Positions 1 through 50,814 of a stretch of DNA of 64,000 nucleotides are shown in pieces. The notes under the pieces were generated by a model. It was given only the letters and a program-made list of their open reading frames with translations, had not been told where the DNA came from and ran no database searches. This DNA comes from Escarpia spicata. Lineage: Eukaryota; Annelida; Polychaeta; Sabellida; Siboglinidae. The stretch lies in the NCBI GenBank assembly GCA_963995525.1, contig OZ023205.1, positions 42,000,379 through 42,064,378 on the forward strand, read 5' to 3'. Every line of letters begins with the position of its first letter. The first letter of the stretch is position 1. A program made the translations under genes and the position numbers.

Positions 1-800
1 CTGATTGGTTGTGGATATATGTCTTTATGAATGTTTTCCTACGTGGAAACATGTCTTGACGAGTCTTCCGCATGCCGTTTCCCCACATATGAAATCATGT
101 AACACTAACAGTGATATATCCCAGTTTTATATATTCCACACATGTCGTTGAGTGCGATAGCGTCTGGTCATGGGATAGGAAACGGCTCATGATGAGGTGT
201 TTTATGCTGGTATCGTCTCGGACTTGGCATTAGATTGGGTCATTCGTCCATGTCTGTTTTCCCTGCTTGTGCTCTTCAATGAATCCACCTTTTAGGTGTA
301 AAAGACTAAAATGGTTTCGTCATAGCCTCTTGTGATGTCCATCACTTTGTTAATGATATATTCACTGAGATCCTACACTATCGCCATGGTTGCTTTCTTT
401 GTCAGTTTTTGGACAACCACCATGCCATGAACGACAACAATCTTCTTACTTAGATGGGGAACATCGACTTCAGCCAATGTCATGTCCATGGCTCCCTCAT
501 CTGGTACATTAACATGCGTCTCGCTTGTAGCCGTCTGAGAGTTATCGGTGTGAGTTTCTGTTGTTGCCAACTGCTCAAGGACATGGATGAGCTTGGACTT
601 GTCATTGCACGCCAACCACAGCTGACACCCCTCCAGCAGCCAAGGCCATCATTGAGATGGTACGATGCCAATGCAAAGGAGACAGTTCATCACAGTCATG
701 TTCCTGCAAATGCAAGGACTTGCAATGCACAGACCTCTGATTGTGACGCACACAGTGTGAGAATGACGATGATTCACACTATAAAATCGTGCATCAGACG
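1..800 (-). pseudogene. Decayed XPG/PIN-like nuclease gene, N-terminal part
   Basis: Minus-strand frames, read from high to low coordinates, give VDVPHLSKKIVVVHGMVVVQ (about 440-480), DLSEYIINKVMDITRGYDE (about 315-350), ETILVF plus KVDSLKSTSRENR (about 255-320) and SRFLSHDQT (about 165-190). Stops and frame changes separate the pieces. The order 'hydrophobic strand, then ILVF-x-x-x-K-(S/A)DSLK, then basic residues' resembles the first half of an XPG/FEN1-type PIN domain. From memory, this matches uncharacterised, highly multicopy genes of corals and molluscs; no search was possible. The left end is cut by the window. Function of the intact family is unknown. Confidence 0.6.
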
Positions 801-928
801 GCGATGGTGATGACTAATGTGCAGTATGCCTGGTCACAACAGTATTGTAACAAACCAGACATGTGTGAAATACACGCAACTGTGTAGTGGTGCTGGTATA
901 TTTGTTTCCAATGTAGGGCCTACACGTG

Positions 929-1610
929 TTTATACGCTACGCTAATTCTCATTCTCGCTATGCTACATGTATATTGTTCAGTCATAACATGTATAACGAT
1001 CATAAATTAGTTTCGTTATGCTTAGGTGATTGTAATTTATACTATTGGATTCCTTGCCCCTTAATATGTAGGTTGAGCAACCAAAATTAAAAGGCTGGGT
1101 GGTTTAGCAGCTGAGATATTGAGAAATACAGTTTTTCAGTGTCCACCATTTTAAAAATCCAAGATGGTCGCCATATGTACCTTTAACAATTTAAACATTG
1201 GTTTTCCAATTCATTAAATCATAACGTTTCCAAAAATATATAGTTTTGCAAATCTCAAAAAAGTGAACGAAACATGTTCATACGCTATGATACATATCTA
1301 TTATTCAGTCATAACATGTGTAATTGTCATAAACTAGTCATTTCATTATGCTTAGGTGATTGTAATTGATCCCATTGGATTCCTTGCCCCTCAATGTGTA
1401 GGTTTAGCCACTAAAATCAAGAGGCTGGGTGGTTTAGCAGCTGATATATTGAGAAATACAGGTTTTCAGTGTCCATCATTTTTATAATCCAAGATGGCCG
1501 CCATATACACCTTTAAAAATGTAGACATTGGTTTTCAGATTCACTATATCATAACGTTTCCAAAAATGTATAGGTTTGTAAATGTCAAAAAATGAACGAA
1601 AATACAAATG
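929..1610 (+). repeat. Two tandem ~327-bp units
   Basis: CAGTCATAACATGT recurs at 979 and 1306. Both units share TATGCTTAGGTGATTGTAAT, GGCTGGGTGGTTTAGCAGCT, TCCAAGATGG(T/C)CGCCATA and ATCATAACGTTTCCAAAAAT at equal spacing, with roughly 10-15% mismatches. No coding frame. Confidence 0.85.
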
Positions 1611-1621
1611 TTAACATTGTG

Positions 1622-1912
1622 AACCTGACTATTTGTTAGACCATCGGATTCTCACTCGAGAGAATACTAGTTCGGGTTCCATTGCACCCGTTTGGAAACT
1701 TGGGCGACTTCGCTCATTCCACGTTACTTTACTTCATTCCGATGTATAAATGAGTACATGGCCAAAAATCGTGTATAGATGTGAGCGAATAGTCGTCGCA
1801 CAACAATTACAGTGGGGCTGAATTCTTCCTAGATAAATCGAGATTTTATTAATGTGAATGAACAGGTATTCCAGGGAGTTAAGTGTAGTATATAAGAACG
1901 TACCTTTAAGCG
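1622..1912 (+). mobile_element. SINE family 1-related copy, diverged, different head
   Basis: The head has TTAGACCATCGGATTCTC and AGTTCGGGTTCCATTGCACC, tRNA-like with a B-box-like GGGTTCCA. The body and tail follow family 1: TGAATGAGTACATGGCC, GCGAATAGTCGTCGC, ATGAACAGGTATTCCAGGGA and AGTATATAAGAACGTACCTT. Confidence 0.55.
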
Positions 1913-4284
1913 AGTTAGTGAACTATCAAGTTACGGAAATAATTATTAGCTAAATCTGACATTATAAATTAATGCGCGTGTTGTAGACTCGTTGTGTGAA
2001 TACGGTCGGGCATTCTATGTTAATGACAAATATGTGTATTATAGATCTATTTTCGGATTTGCATTACATAATTTTTATGTATACAAAATGTTGTGAAAAT
2101 GAATTATTTTTAGTTTTCTGCTTCATTGATATGTGTGTAATATAATGTTCCATTCAACGAAGCTTACCTAGGGCCGCCGAACGGAAGTGCTGCGTATACA
2201 ACGCAGATTAGTATCCGCGATATTTAACGTCCACGTCTTGGTGTTGTCCGTGGTAACTACATAATTATAATAACGTTATGTCAACAAGACGCAATGTATC
2301 GTGGGTAAAGCGATAGTATGGCGGTCATATTGTATTCACGCTAATTACATATAATTTCCAGTGCAGGGGAATGTGTGTGGTGTCTTGGTGATTTTACACA
2401 AATACCTCCATCGTCATTCTTTCGCTGTTTGTCTCTGCTGACGGGTGTTGTGTGAGGCTGTCGCAGAGCTCACCTCGATGAGCTTCACATTCTCGGTGTG
2501 TTTCCAAGCTATTACACGTCAGTTCTCATCGTTGGTGAAAATTGGCGTTACTAACAATACAAAGCAGGAACAGGCCTACGTTGTTTGAGAAATATTGATG
2601 CCCCGCAAAACACACCGATACTGCATGAAAGAGAGTGCATAAACAATACGTGCTGCTATAAATCAACAATAATTATGGTGGTTTGCATTAATGTGAATGT
2701 CAGTATGTTATGTTGTGCGAAAAAGACATGTTAATATTCAGTATGTGCCCGACAACAACATCATAATAGCTGAGTTGAAAAACATGTAGTGTTTAGAATT
2801 AGTTCTAACCCCTGTCTACCACCCTCAATACGTAATGTACGTGGGACTTCAGATAGGGTTATAATATTGCCAGTAAAATGGTCGTTATCGTTCATACCGA
2901 TGTCCTTATATTCCACATAAGAACAATAACAAATGGGCCACTGAATACGATTGACCTAACGTGGCATTGCTACCGAGACACTACACACCATCCTTCCAGG
3001 TTCTAGTATTCACAACAGCGTCATTGTGCATTAATACGAGTTTCGTTCGTTAGGCGGCACCACTTGGACGATTTTTGTTTGTCAGTGACTAAACCACCAT
3101 CCACCGTGATATGTAATGCAATACTATAGCTACGGCTATCAAATCCAAAACTATGTGAACTTATGCTACCGGCCCTTGGTATACTTACAACGGTTGATAA
3201 TATATGTTGAAGACTGGGAAGCGACTATGACACAAATACCTTAAATCCGGAGATTCCGTTGTGGAGCTCAATGGTAAGAGCTGCAGCATTATTTGAAATA
3301 ATGTTACAAAAACCTATCTAACATCATCTAACACATGTCATCGGTTCATGTGTTTATAATCTTAACCTCATCGGTGAAAACAAAGACTGTTTGAGGGGAA
3401 ATAGGTGCTTCATTAAGCAAATTCAACGCGTAGTCTACTTCGTTCGAAGGACACTTGTCCATCCATAGTCGCTGAAACGTGGTGAATATTGGAGGTGGCT
3501 GATGCTCACTAAATCCGTCTAACTGCTTGCACCCTTGAGGGTCACCACAAAACCCCCAACTGCATTCCGTGTAGGTTCACCAAAACCTCCAACTGCATCT
3601 CAGCAAGACACACATCCAGCCCCCATCCAGAATATTGGGGTCAGTCTCCGCATGCATACATACATACGTGCGTATGTGTATGTATGTATACACATATATA
3701 ATATGCTTTCACGGGAGAATACGCACATTCGCTACAGACACAACGTTAACTCTGACGACTATCTTAGCTATCCGTTTCGTCCGTCATCACGAACAGTGCC
3801 ACTTAACGGCGAACGTGAGTTACGCAACGCAAGGTCGAGCATCTAGCCGCGTGTGCCCCGCGCCGCGACTGTCTCACTGCGACACCGACGGGCGTTCCAG
3901 CGCCCGACTTTAAGTACGTGACATTATATCCGGGTGATGTTTATGTGCATATGTAAAGCATCATATTTGGCACCAGTAGATCACGTAGTAATAAATAATA
4001 TCCAGTAGTTAAATATGTTTCGTTTGTTGTCGTAATACGAGCGTTATAGTTAGATTACATAATTAAAATTTGTTGTATCAGATTTGTGACCAAGTATAAG
4101 AGTAAGTCACTTGACGTATGCGTGGAGAAGAAACTGTTTTACGACATAAATTGTTTATGTCTGTGGGAAGCATACATTTTATAATTGATGTATACATAGA
4201 CATATAATATATATATAAACATACATAACTAAATACATTCCCCTAGATACGCGCACGCGCAGAAACGTCACCCGGATATCGTTT
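1913..4284. other. Upstream region without genes
   Basis: AT-rich to 3500. A ~39-bp imperfect direct repeat (CCAACTGCATTCC / CCAACTGCATCTC) at 3538-3605, a GTATGTATA patch near 3660, a CpG-rich patch at 3780-3910 and an AT run at 4200-4225. No supported coding sequence. Confidence 0.6.
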
Positions 4285-4425
4285 AACGCCCGGATAAAAG
4301 TAACCGCGATAGCGTGCTCCCGTCACAGGCGAGTGATAGTCAGAATGTGTCGCTGATAGACGCCGCAGTGCCTCCGCTGGTCGCCTGCCAGTTATCGCGT
4401 GCGAGTCAGGTATGAGCGACGTGCG
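4285..4425 (+). promoter_or_regulatory. Putative core promoter and 5' leader of the UST-like gene
   Basis: A TATA-like GATAAAAG lies at about 4293, followed about 30 bp later by pyrimidine/CA start-like sequence (GTCACAGG near 4322). The 4250-4430 segment is CpG-rich against AT-rich surroundings, and a second CpG-rich patch lies at 3780-3910. The transcription start itself is inferred. Confidence 0.4.
4345..4356 (+). promoter_or_regulatory. Upstream ORF 1 (ATG TGT CGC TGA)
   Basis: Three-codon upstream ORF in the predicted 5' leader of the UST-like gene, 69 bp before the main start. It counts only if transcription starts upstream of it. Confidence 0.35.

Positions 4426-4429
<4 letters not shown>
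4412..4429 (+). promoter_or_regulatory. Upstream ORF 2 overlapping the UST-like start codon (ATGA)
   Basis: ATG 4412 opens a five-codon ORF (MSDVR) whose TGA (4427-4429) shares bases with the main ATG (4426-4428). A ribosome using it would stop exactly on the main start, the arrangement used for stop-and-restart or for damping translation. Confidence 0.45.
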
Positions 4430-44182
<39,753 letters not shown>

Positions 44183-44300
44183 ATCTGTGACTTAAAACAT
44201 GAACGTCCAATAACACTTTTACATGACGTTGTGTATGTACACACATCTTGTTGTCAAAATATTAATTATTTTGTGAATTAAAATAGTGACAGTATGTCTG
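44183..44300 (+). terminator. Short 3' UTR with ATTAAA poly(A) signal
   Basis: After the TAG, an ATTAAA at 44277-44282 is the first poly(A) signal variant, about 95 bp downstream. It would give a very short 3' UTR; later signals are possible. Confidence 0.4.
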
Positions 44301-44585
44301 TGTCGGAAATAATATGTTTATGCACTGGTGTTTACGTGCGCACGCTGCAGTGGATGGTTGGCAGCGTGTTGAGGGCTTTACGCCTCACGGGTACATAAAG
44401 ACTGTGTCTCGCAGGAGGCACTGACAGTGTGATATGGACGTACCGTACTAAAGACATACGACTGGGAGCAAGGTCATCTGGATGTGTTGTGTTTAACATT
44501 CTCATTTCTGTTGCAAAGTATTCTATGTAGTGTCGAATATTCCACCAACAAGTATCGTTACGCATTACATTATAATACATACGCA

Positions 44586-44653
44586 ACCACGCACGCATTC
44601 ACGCACATACACACACGCTCGCATGCACGCACACACACACACACACACAATGT
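44586..44653. repeat. (CA)n-rich microsatellite
   Basis: CGCACGCA followed by (CA)n, about 400 bp past the UST-like stop codon. Confidence 0.85.
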
Positions 44654-44953
44654 TATTAGCCCAAACATGATTCGTTACTACTTTATTTGATTTATGGCAA
44701 AATTCAGTCTACGTCTTGTTAAGATGTCTCGTCACCCTGTCGCAATTCGGTTCTCAATATGATTTCATTGTGGACGAAACTAAAGAGTTGTGTTTACTTA
44801 CTGAAATATTATATCGAATACAACAACACAGCTACGTAAGAGCAGTATTTTCAACTATAGGAATATAACCAATTCGAAGCATGCGACATGATCAAAATTC
44901 CTAAATGTTAGTTTTATCGGAACCGGGAGGGGTGTTTCCTTCATTTTGCCCAG

Positions 44954-45055
44954 CTGCATGAGCTCTTCCAACAGATAGCCATGGACGCGCGATTTGACTA
45001 CCACCACGCCGAGGCCACTGTCGAATTTAACAAGATTAATTCTGTTCAGCTATAG
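44954..45055 (+). other. Possible orphan terminal exon, 33 codons
   Basis: After TTCCTTCATTTTGCCCAG, an open frame LHELFQQIAMDARFDYHHAE followed by ATVEFNKINSVQL runs to TAG at 45053-45055. Base composition is coding-like (GC-rich, many C/G third positions) against AT-rich flanks. Phase rules it out as an alternative last exon after UST exon 6 (it would stop at once). Could be a relic exon or retrocopy. No family recognised. Confidence 0.25.
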
Positions 45056-45076
45056 AGACTGTATTTACGGGTACAA

Positions 45077-45424
45077 TTAAAAGGACGCAGTCTGTTCCTA
45101 GTTTTTCATGTATTAATTAATATCATGTTCTTAAGACTATACTAACTATGTTTAAGGTATACAGCTCGCCAAACTGTGTTTAGTAAGTCCGTAACAACAG
45201 TCGCAATTGGAAAGCAAGACCACGGATGTATGTTCAAATAGTAAACAAAACATGCAGTTTCAAAACAAGCTTTATTGGTAATACGGCCGAGTCGGGCTAA
45301 ATTAACGACTATACCCTTTGATGTTCAACGACGCTCACTTTCCCACGGACAACACAACAGACATCCAGTTAGAAATTACTACGCCCACTAATTCCGGGTA
45401 GATGAGCAGACTACGTTCCTTTAA
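45077..45424 (+). mobile_element. TTAAAGG-ended MITE, copy 6, full length
   Basis: 348 bp, TTAAAAGGAC to TTCCTTTAA, with all family blocks in order (TGTTCCTAG, TATTAATTAATATCATGTTC, AAACAAAACATGCAGTTTC, CTAATTCCGGGTAGAT). It lies downstream of the UST-like gene. Confidence 0.75.
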
Positions 45425-47199
45425 TGTTACGTAACGTGCATTTTGGAATACGAAAATGCATGTCAAAATTAAACTACCATACAATTACAAAAAGTACCAG
45501 ATAACGATTCGGACCTGCGAGCACAACGTTAGCAATTATGTAACAAAACTAAAAAAAGGTGTACTCTTATGTGATGAGTTACCTAGAGAGTCACTTTCAT
45601 TGCTTAATACCAATGAAACTCGTCACAACACAGAGGCCAGTTTGGATCCAGGCTCTCGTGTTTGTGATAAACGGGATGAGACCACATTAGATTTCCCCAT
45701 AGGCGGCCATTATAACGTTTCCTTCATTTCCTGTAAATTTTACACAACAGTTTTCTTTAAATTTTTACACTATATTTACCCTCTATTCATACACATGCTG
45801 TGCAAAATTCGTAAAATTATCATACCTCAGTTTTCCATAAACCACTTTCAAACCTGACACCCCTTCATTTCTGCTAGAACCAGACAGTGATTTGCCCTAA
45901 TGACATCATACAGCCAAATGACACCTGTGTCTATACGCAGAAAAGCACAATTTGACAACTGTCATAATTTGACAGCTCTGGTTCCACGCTGCAGAACAAC
46001 ATAATTTCTACTCAATCAACACTATACAAGAACTCTCAGAAATTCACACAACCTGCATAATGCCATTTCTATTGGGAACTCTCTCGGGTAATGGCGGACG
46101 AATCCTTAATGTGGTCTTACCCCAAACGGTGACGCTGTAGCGAAACATTTCGTCGTTGAAATATCTGGTCGGCGCAGAAGTCGTATGCGCACGAGCGGAA
46201 ATAGATAACCGAATATTTCATTACTTAAGCGAAACATTTGGTCGCCGAAATATTTTGTAGATTTTGACCTATGACCTATACGTATTGTGTAGTGTTGGAA
46301 CGCACGAGAGGAAACAAATATACCAAATATTTCATTAGGCTACATACACGAAACGTTTGGTCTTAAATATTTGACTGTTATGTTGCCAGTTGTCGCTGTG
46401 AATGCAAGCTTGCTTTTGATATTATCATACATGAACCGTGTTATTATTGCATGAATAATTAATTGGGGCCAATGTCACTGCAATTACTGAATTAGCCTAC
46501 ATTTAAGAATATGGGAACGACTGTTTTTTGCTGTTATATAGTTCGTGTTCATTATAAGTTGATAACCGTAATCATGCACATGATTGTGCACAGTTAAGTT
46601 CAATTAAAAGTTGTAGGCTGCATGCATCAAATAATTTAAATAATAATAAATTTACTAAGGATAATATTATTAGGATATTATAATTACTATACTGGGCAAA
46701 ATCTATAGATTCACCGTCTGATGGTGTTTGTTTTGTACTGACAATTGAATTGGGAGAGAATATGTGTATTATTAGTCATGAATGTGTACAATTTATAACA
46801 ATGGCTTTCATAAATCTAATCTACCTGTAATCATAATAATTTATTAGTATGCCCAATGATACATGTTTAGCTTTGATCATATTTAGCCTAGATTGTGAGT
46901 AGATGTAAACGTCAAATCAATTGTCACACAGTTTATTCATGCACACCATCTTAATTATAATATTATAACTGGTTTGCTAAACAAATATGACTCGGTGTCC
47001 TTATAGTGTTACAATACAATGTCCCTGGAGTTCTCTAACACAATGTTCGTGGAGTTCTAGTACTCAACAAGAATAATGCTTTTAACTAAAAGCATATCTA
47101 TACCAAACGTTCAGTTCTAACTAAAGTTATTCAACATGCCATTACCAACGTTCACAATTTCTTTTCCAATCACTTTCCTACGAGTGATCGTGAATGTCA
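45425..47199. other. Downstream AT-rich region, no gene recognised
   Basis: A 133-codon + frame at 45456-45857 has no recognised domain; its C-terminal half is hydrophobic and AT-driven. 46380-47150 is strongly AT-rich. Confidence 0.45.
46135..46380. repeat. Three degenerate ~100-bp units
   Basis: CGAAACATTT(C/G)GTCG followed by AAATAT recurs near 46140, 46230 and 46350; each has a CGCACGAG(C/A)GGAAA block in between. Confidence 0.5.
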
Positions 47200-47765
47200 C
47201 TTCATAAGTTAAGTTTCTCACGTGCTCTATGGTTTCTCCCTGATCTACGAAGATTTGCACTGGTTGTACAGTTCTGTTCAGATGTGTGGGGAGATTCCAT
47301 CTCTGGCTGAGTTATGTCATGCGGTACGTCACATGGTACGTCATGTGGTATGTCAGGCGGTACGTCACGTGGTACGACAAGCGGTACGTCAGGCAGTTCT
47401 GCATGAACAGGTTCCTCCGGAGGCCGTTTGTGAGACAATTCAAGAGGCAGTTCAGAAGATGGTGTCTTCTCCGGCACCGAGCTATCACCATTCACACAAC
47501 GACTCCTCACATGGTCAAAGTGTCTACGCACTACTCTCCCATCCTCGAGGCGAACGTGGACTGAATGACACGTGGCCAGTCCGTTCCACGATAACGTCAC
47601 TGAGCCATTTTGTTTTGCCACTGAAGTTTATAACTTGTTCTACAACAACACCGGGTGCAACCTGGAGATCGGAAGCGAGGCTCTGTGTAATCGACTTCCA
47701 GCGAGGCCGGACCGCAATGTCTTGTGGGCCAACACCACGTTGAAGATTCCTTGACGGTGTCACAC
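47200..47765 (-). pseudogene. Ty3/gypsy-type polyprotein tail (integrase C-terminus), frameshifted
   Basis: The minus strand shows RTGHVSF, then after a frameshift HVRLEDGRVVRRHFDHVRSR, the end of a gypsy integrase as found in invertebrate LTR retrotransposons. A Pro/Val-rich stretch made of DVP and DVPHD repeats follows, then RRSGRNHRAREKLNL and a stop at 47202. The DVP segment is a ~15-bp tandem repeat of ggtacgtca-like units (47325-47400). No LTR was recognised downstream. Confidence 0.65.
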
Positions 47766-49324
47766 CTGCCTAACCTACAATTGCATTGGCTTATTCTTCG
47801 TTCAGGCCGAGGGTTTCAAGGTTTCGCCCAAACAGAAACGGCTCTATAACACGTATCTTGTACGATGCACTGCAATGGAATGAATAACATATCTAAAGAG
47901 AAATCATGTACAGCCTGTTACAGAAGATACATACAATTAACACATAAAACACTATTTCCCATTTGCATTATTTAAATCGACCCAGTAGTCTCTAAGGAAT
48001 CAGTTAGAATAACACCTTCCTTACAAATATGTTGCTTAATGAATTGTTTACTTGAAGTTAGTGATGTGTCAATGAAATGCAGATTTTTGCATCCACTCGT
48101 GCACCTTCATTATTCCGACTATTAAATTCAAATAGGCTATTAAAATAGTACAGAGTTCGGCGTAAAAGAACGTTAGATTTCACGAGCCATTGTATAGAGA
48201 CAGCATTTTTTGTAGATTGTAGCGATATGACATCTAGTAAGCATATATCGTTAGATTATACCTACTTTCACCTTAAAAGCTTCACAATCCAGGTGCTAGT
48301 AAGACGTAATGTACTGAGTTAAACAAAGTAACGACTGCCATAACTTGGACATACATATATCCATGTATAATTAGATCAATTATCCTTATTCTTGTAACTT
48401 ACAAAGATGACAATTTTCTCAAATTGTCTGGCACCCGATATCGCGTTTCGGTGGAATATATCGCTGTTTGTGTTGTGGTCTCGCATGCCTGCTTTGCCTG
48501 CATAAGCAGTGTTGCCGCAACCTAAAACATGTGAAATGTGTCAGCAATAAATTCATAAATAACACTAGCATTTAACACATCTAATCACGTTAACCAATAC
48601 TTATTATTATTGTATTGACAGTTTCACGCTCTTGACTATGGCCACCAGCTGGCAGGAAAATCAAACAGGAAATCTCTAAACTCACAAATAGACAGCCGTG
48701 TTCTGTTGATAATGGACAACGGTACTAAACATCAAGTGCTTTTATCAAAAAGTTTAAACTGCAGTGATTAAGAAGAAATAAAATAGTTTATTTTAATCAA
48801 TGATTTTAATAAAAAATCATTTGATTTCAATCGTGATTTCAATCAGCTTGCCCTACACATGGGTATGCAACGCCATGGGCAACAGGGCAAATAGTATTAC
48901 TGCAAGCTATAGTGTACTATTACCATATTCCGGCTCAATAGTTATGTATACAGTACAGTAACTTATAGCATTTTAGTTGTTGGACCAACTATTCACACTG
49001 TCACGGTCAATGTTACATTGGCAGATTAACTAACCATTATTGGTCACCAAAAAAACATGAGGCATACTGTTCCATATGCCAGGGGGAAAGTGTAGGGTTA
49101 GGTTTAGCCTTTCTAAAGGTTGTTTGGAAATAATTAAGGTAGCACTATGTTTGTACTTACACTTACATTGTATATAAATCTATCTGTTCGTGCTGATCAT
49201 CAGGTGTAAATAGCCTAGACTGCCTATGGGTATGCCTATAGAATAACCATGTCCATGCCTATGCACATGGCCAAGCCAATGGCTATGTCTTGAGCTTGGC
49301 TATGGCAGCTATATGACTATGTCT
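47766..49324. other. No feature recognised
   Basis: AT-rich; 49200-49320 is a low-complexity run of ATGCCTATG / GGCTATG phrases just before the SINE at 49325. Confidence 0.5.
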
Positions 49325-49595
49325 ATGTAGGGCGCAGTGGCTCAGGGGTAGAGTCCTTGGCTGCCGTGTCGATCAGTTCACTCAGATGTATGAATGAGTA
49401 CCTGGCTATAGACAGTGGTAGATATTTGTGTACGATTAGTCTTCGCGCATCAATTGCAGCGTGGCTGGATGCTTCCCACAGAAGTTGAGATGGTGTTCGA
49501 TTGAACAGGTCTGCCAGGGGAATAAAGTGTAAAGCGCTTTGAGCAGTCCTGAGGACTGGTCCGGACACTGCGCTATATAAGAACTTACCTTTACT
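49325..49595 (+). mobile_element. tRNA-headed SINE family 1, full copy
   Basis: Head GGGCGCAGTGGCTCAGGGGT with an A-box-like TGGCTCAGGGG and a degenerate B box. The body reads TGTACGATTAGTCTTCGCG, TGGATGCTTCCCACAGAAG, TGGTGTTCGATTGAACAGG; the tail AAAGCGCTTTGAGC and GCGCTATATAAGAACTTACC. The CGCTTTGAG...GCGCTATATAA tail resembles conserved 3' domains of several metazoan SINEs. Other copies: 1622-1912, 4670-4866 and 37665-37870. Confidence 0.7.
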
Positions 49596-50414
49596 TTTAT
49601 ATCGTGTATGCTAAACTTTATAGACTTAGTCTTAGACCTTAATTGCATAATTTAGGTATAACCATTGCCATCAGCATGTACGTACAGGTCGAGGCTTGGG
49701 AAAAACAAAAATATTGTTGTTGATAACGTAACCTTAACTTAACTTAACTTAACATGGCATAGCCCATAGGCAATAGCTGTAGCCATGAGGCATGACACAG
49801 TCATAGGTTATAGGCATTGCGGGCATAACAGGCAGTCTTAGTATCAGATTAAGACTAGTCTCAAACTCAGCCTAAACCTAAACAAAGGGGAAGAAGTGTT
49901 GCAGCCGGGGGGGGGGGCATGGATGTCATGCAAATATTTCAGTACAACGCCACACCACGACGCCCGAGTAACCTATGCTAATCCTGTAACAGCGACCAAA
50001 CCCAGCAGCCTGACTTATCCGGGCTACGTGGTGTGGCGCCACTGTCAGTCCTGCACCCACGTCCTACAGTACTGTAGTGCGATTGTGACAAATGTAGGGG
50101 TGTAAGCGATATGTAAGATGTGGTTAGCGTCACAAATAGGAGGGACTTCGGTCATGAGGCATGATACAGACGGTTGGCATAAAAAACTTGTGATATATGG
50201 GAGTTCGGTTTTACAAAACATGCCACTGTGAGATGGGAGGTTAGCTTAAAAAAGGAAAATAGGAGTAAGGGAAATATTAAATAACGAAGCTAGAAAATAG
50301 TATAAACAATTACAGAAGTGTATTTAAAGGTGTAATGCAAAACAAGATAAATAAAAGGGCGTAACTTAAAAGCAAAGTCATAAAGAAAATGTAAATACTG
50401 AATATTATCATCAA
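49596..50414. other. No gene; low-complexity pieces
   Basis: Four CTTAA units at 49733-49753, a run of ten G at 49908 and CATAGGC-type phrases. Nothing coding. Confidence 0.5.
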
Positions 50415-50640
50415 TGTGTGTGCGTGTGTGTGTATGTGTGTGCGTGTGTGTGCGTGTGTGCGTGTGTGCGTGTGTGCGTGTGTGCGTGTGTGCGTGTGTG
50501 CGTGTGTGCGTGTGTGCGTGTGTGCGTGTGTGCGTGTGTGCGTGTGTGCGTGTGTGCGTGTGTGCGTGTGTGCGTGTGTGCGTGTGTGCGTGTGTGCGTG
50601 TGTGCGTGTGTGCGTGTGTGCGTGTGTGCGCGCTTGCGTG
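50415..50640. repeat. (TGTGTGCG)n microsatellite
   Basis: About 25 near-perfect octamers, then irregular GTGGCGTG-type sequence to about 50810. Open frames on both strands (HTHTRTHA, CVCACVRV) are artefacts. Confidence 0.95.
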
Positions 50641-50814
50641 TATGAGTGTGTGAGCGCGCATGCGTGTGTGTGGCTTGCGTGCGTATTTGGCGCGTGTGGC
50701 GAGTGGCGTGTGTGTGCGTGCGCGTGCGCGTGCGCATGCGCATGCTCCTGTGTGTGGCGTGTGGCGTGTGGCGTTTGCGTGTTCGTTTGTATGACACGTG
50801 TGGCGCGTGTGTGC

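Noticed and set aside
454..810. 118-codon + frame near the left end
   Set aside because: The minus strand carries the recognisable PIN-like relic here; the + frame has no motif.
45456..45857. 133-codon + frame after a MITE
   Set aside because: No recognised motif; begins within eroded repeat flank and ends in AT-rich hydrophobic text.
49733..49753. (CTTAA)4 as an internal telomere-like repeat
   Set aside because: Too short and unlike TTAGGG-type animal telomere repeats.
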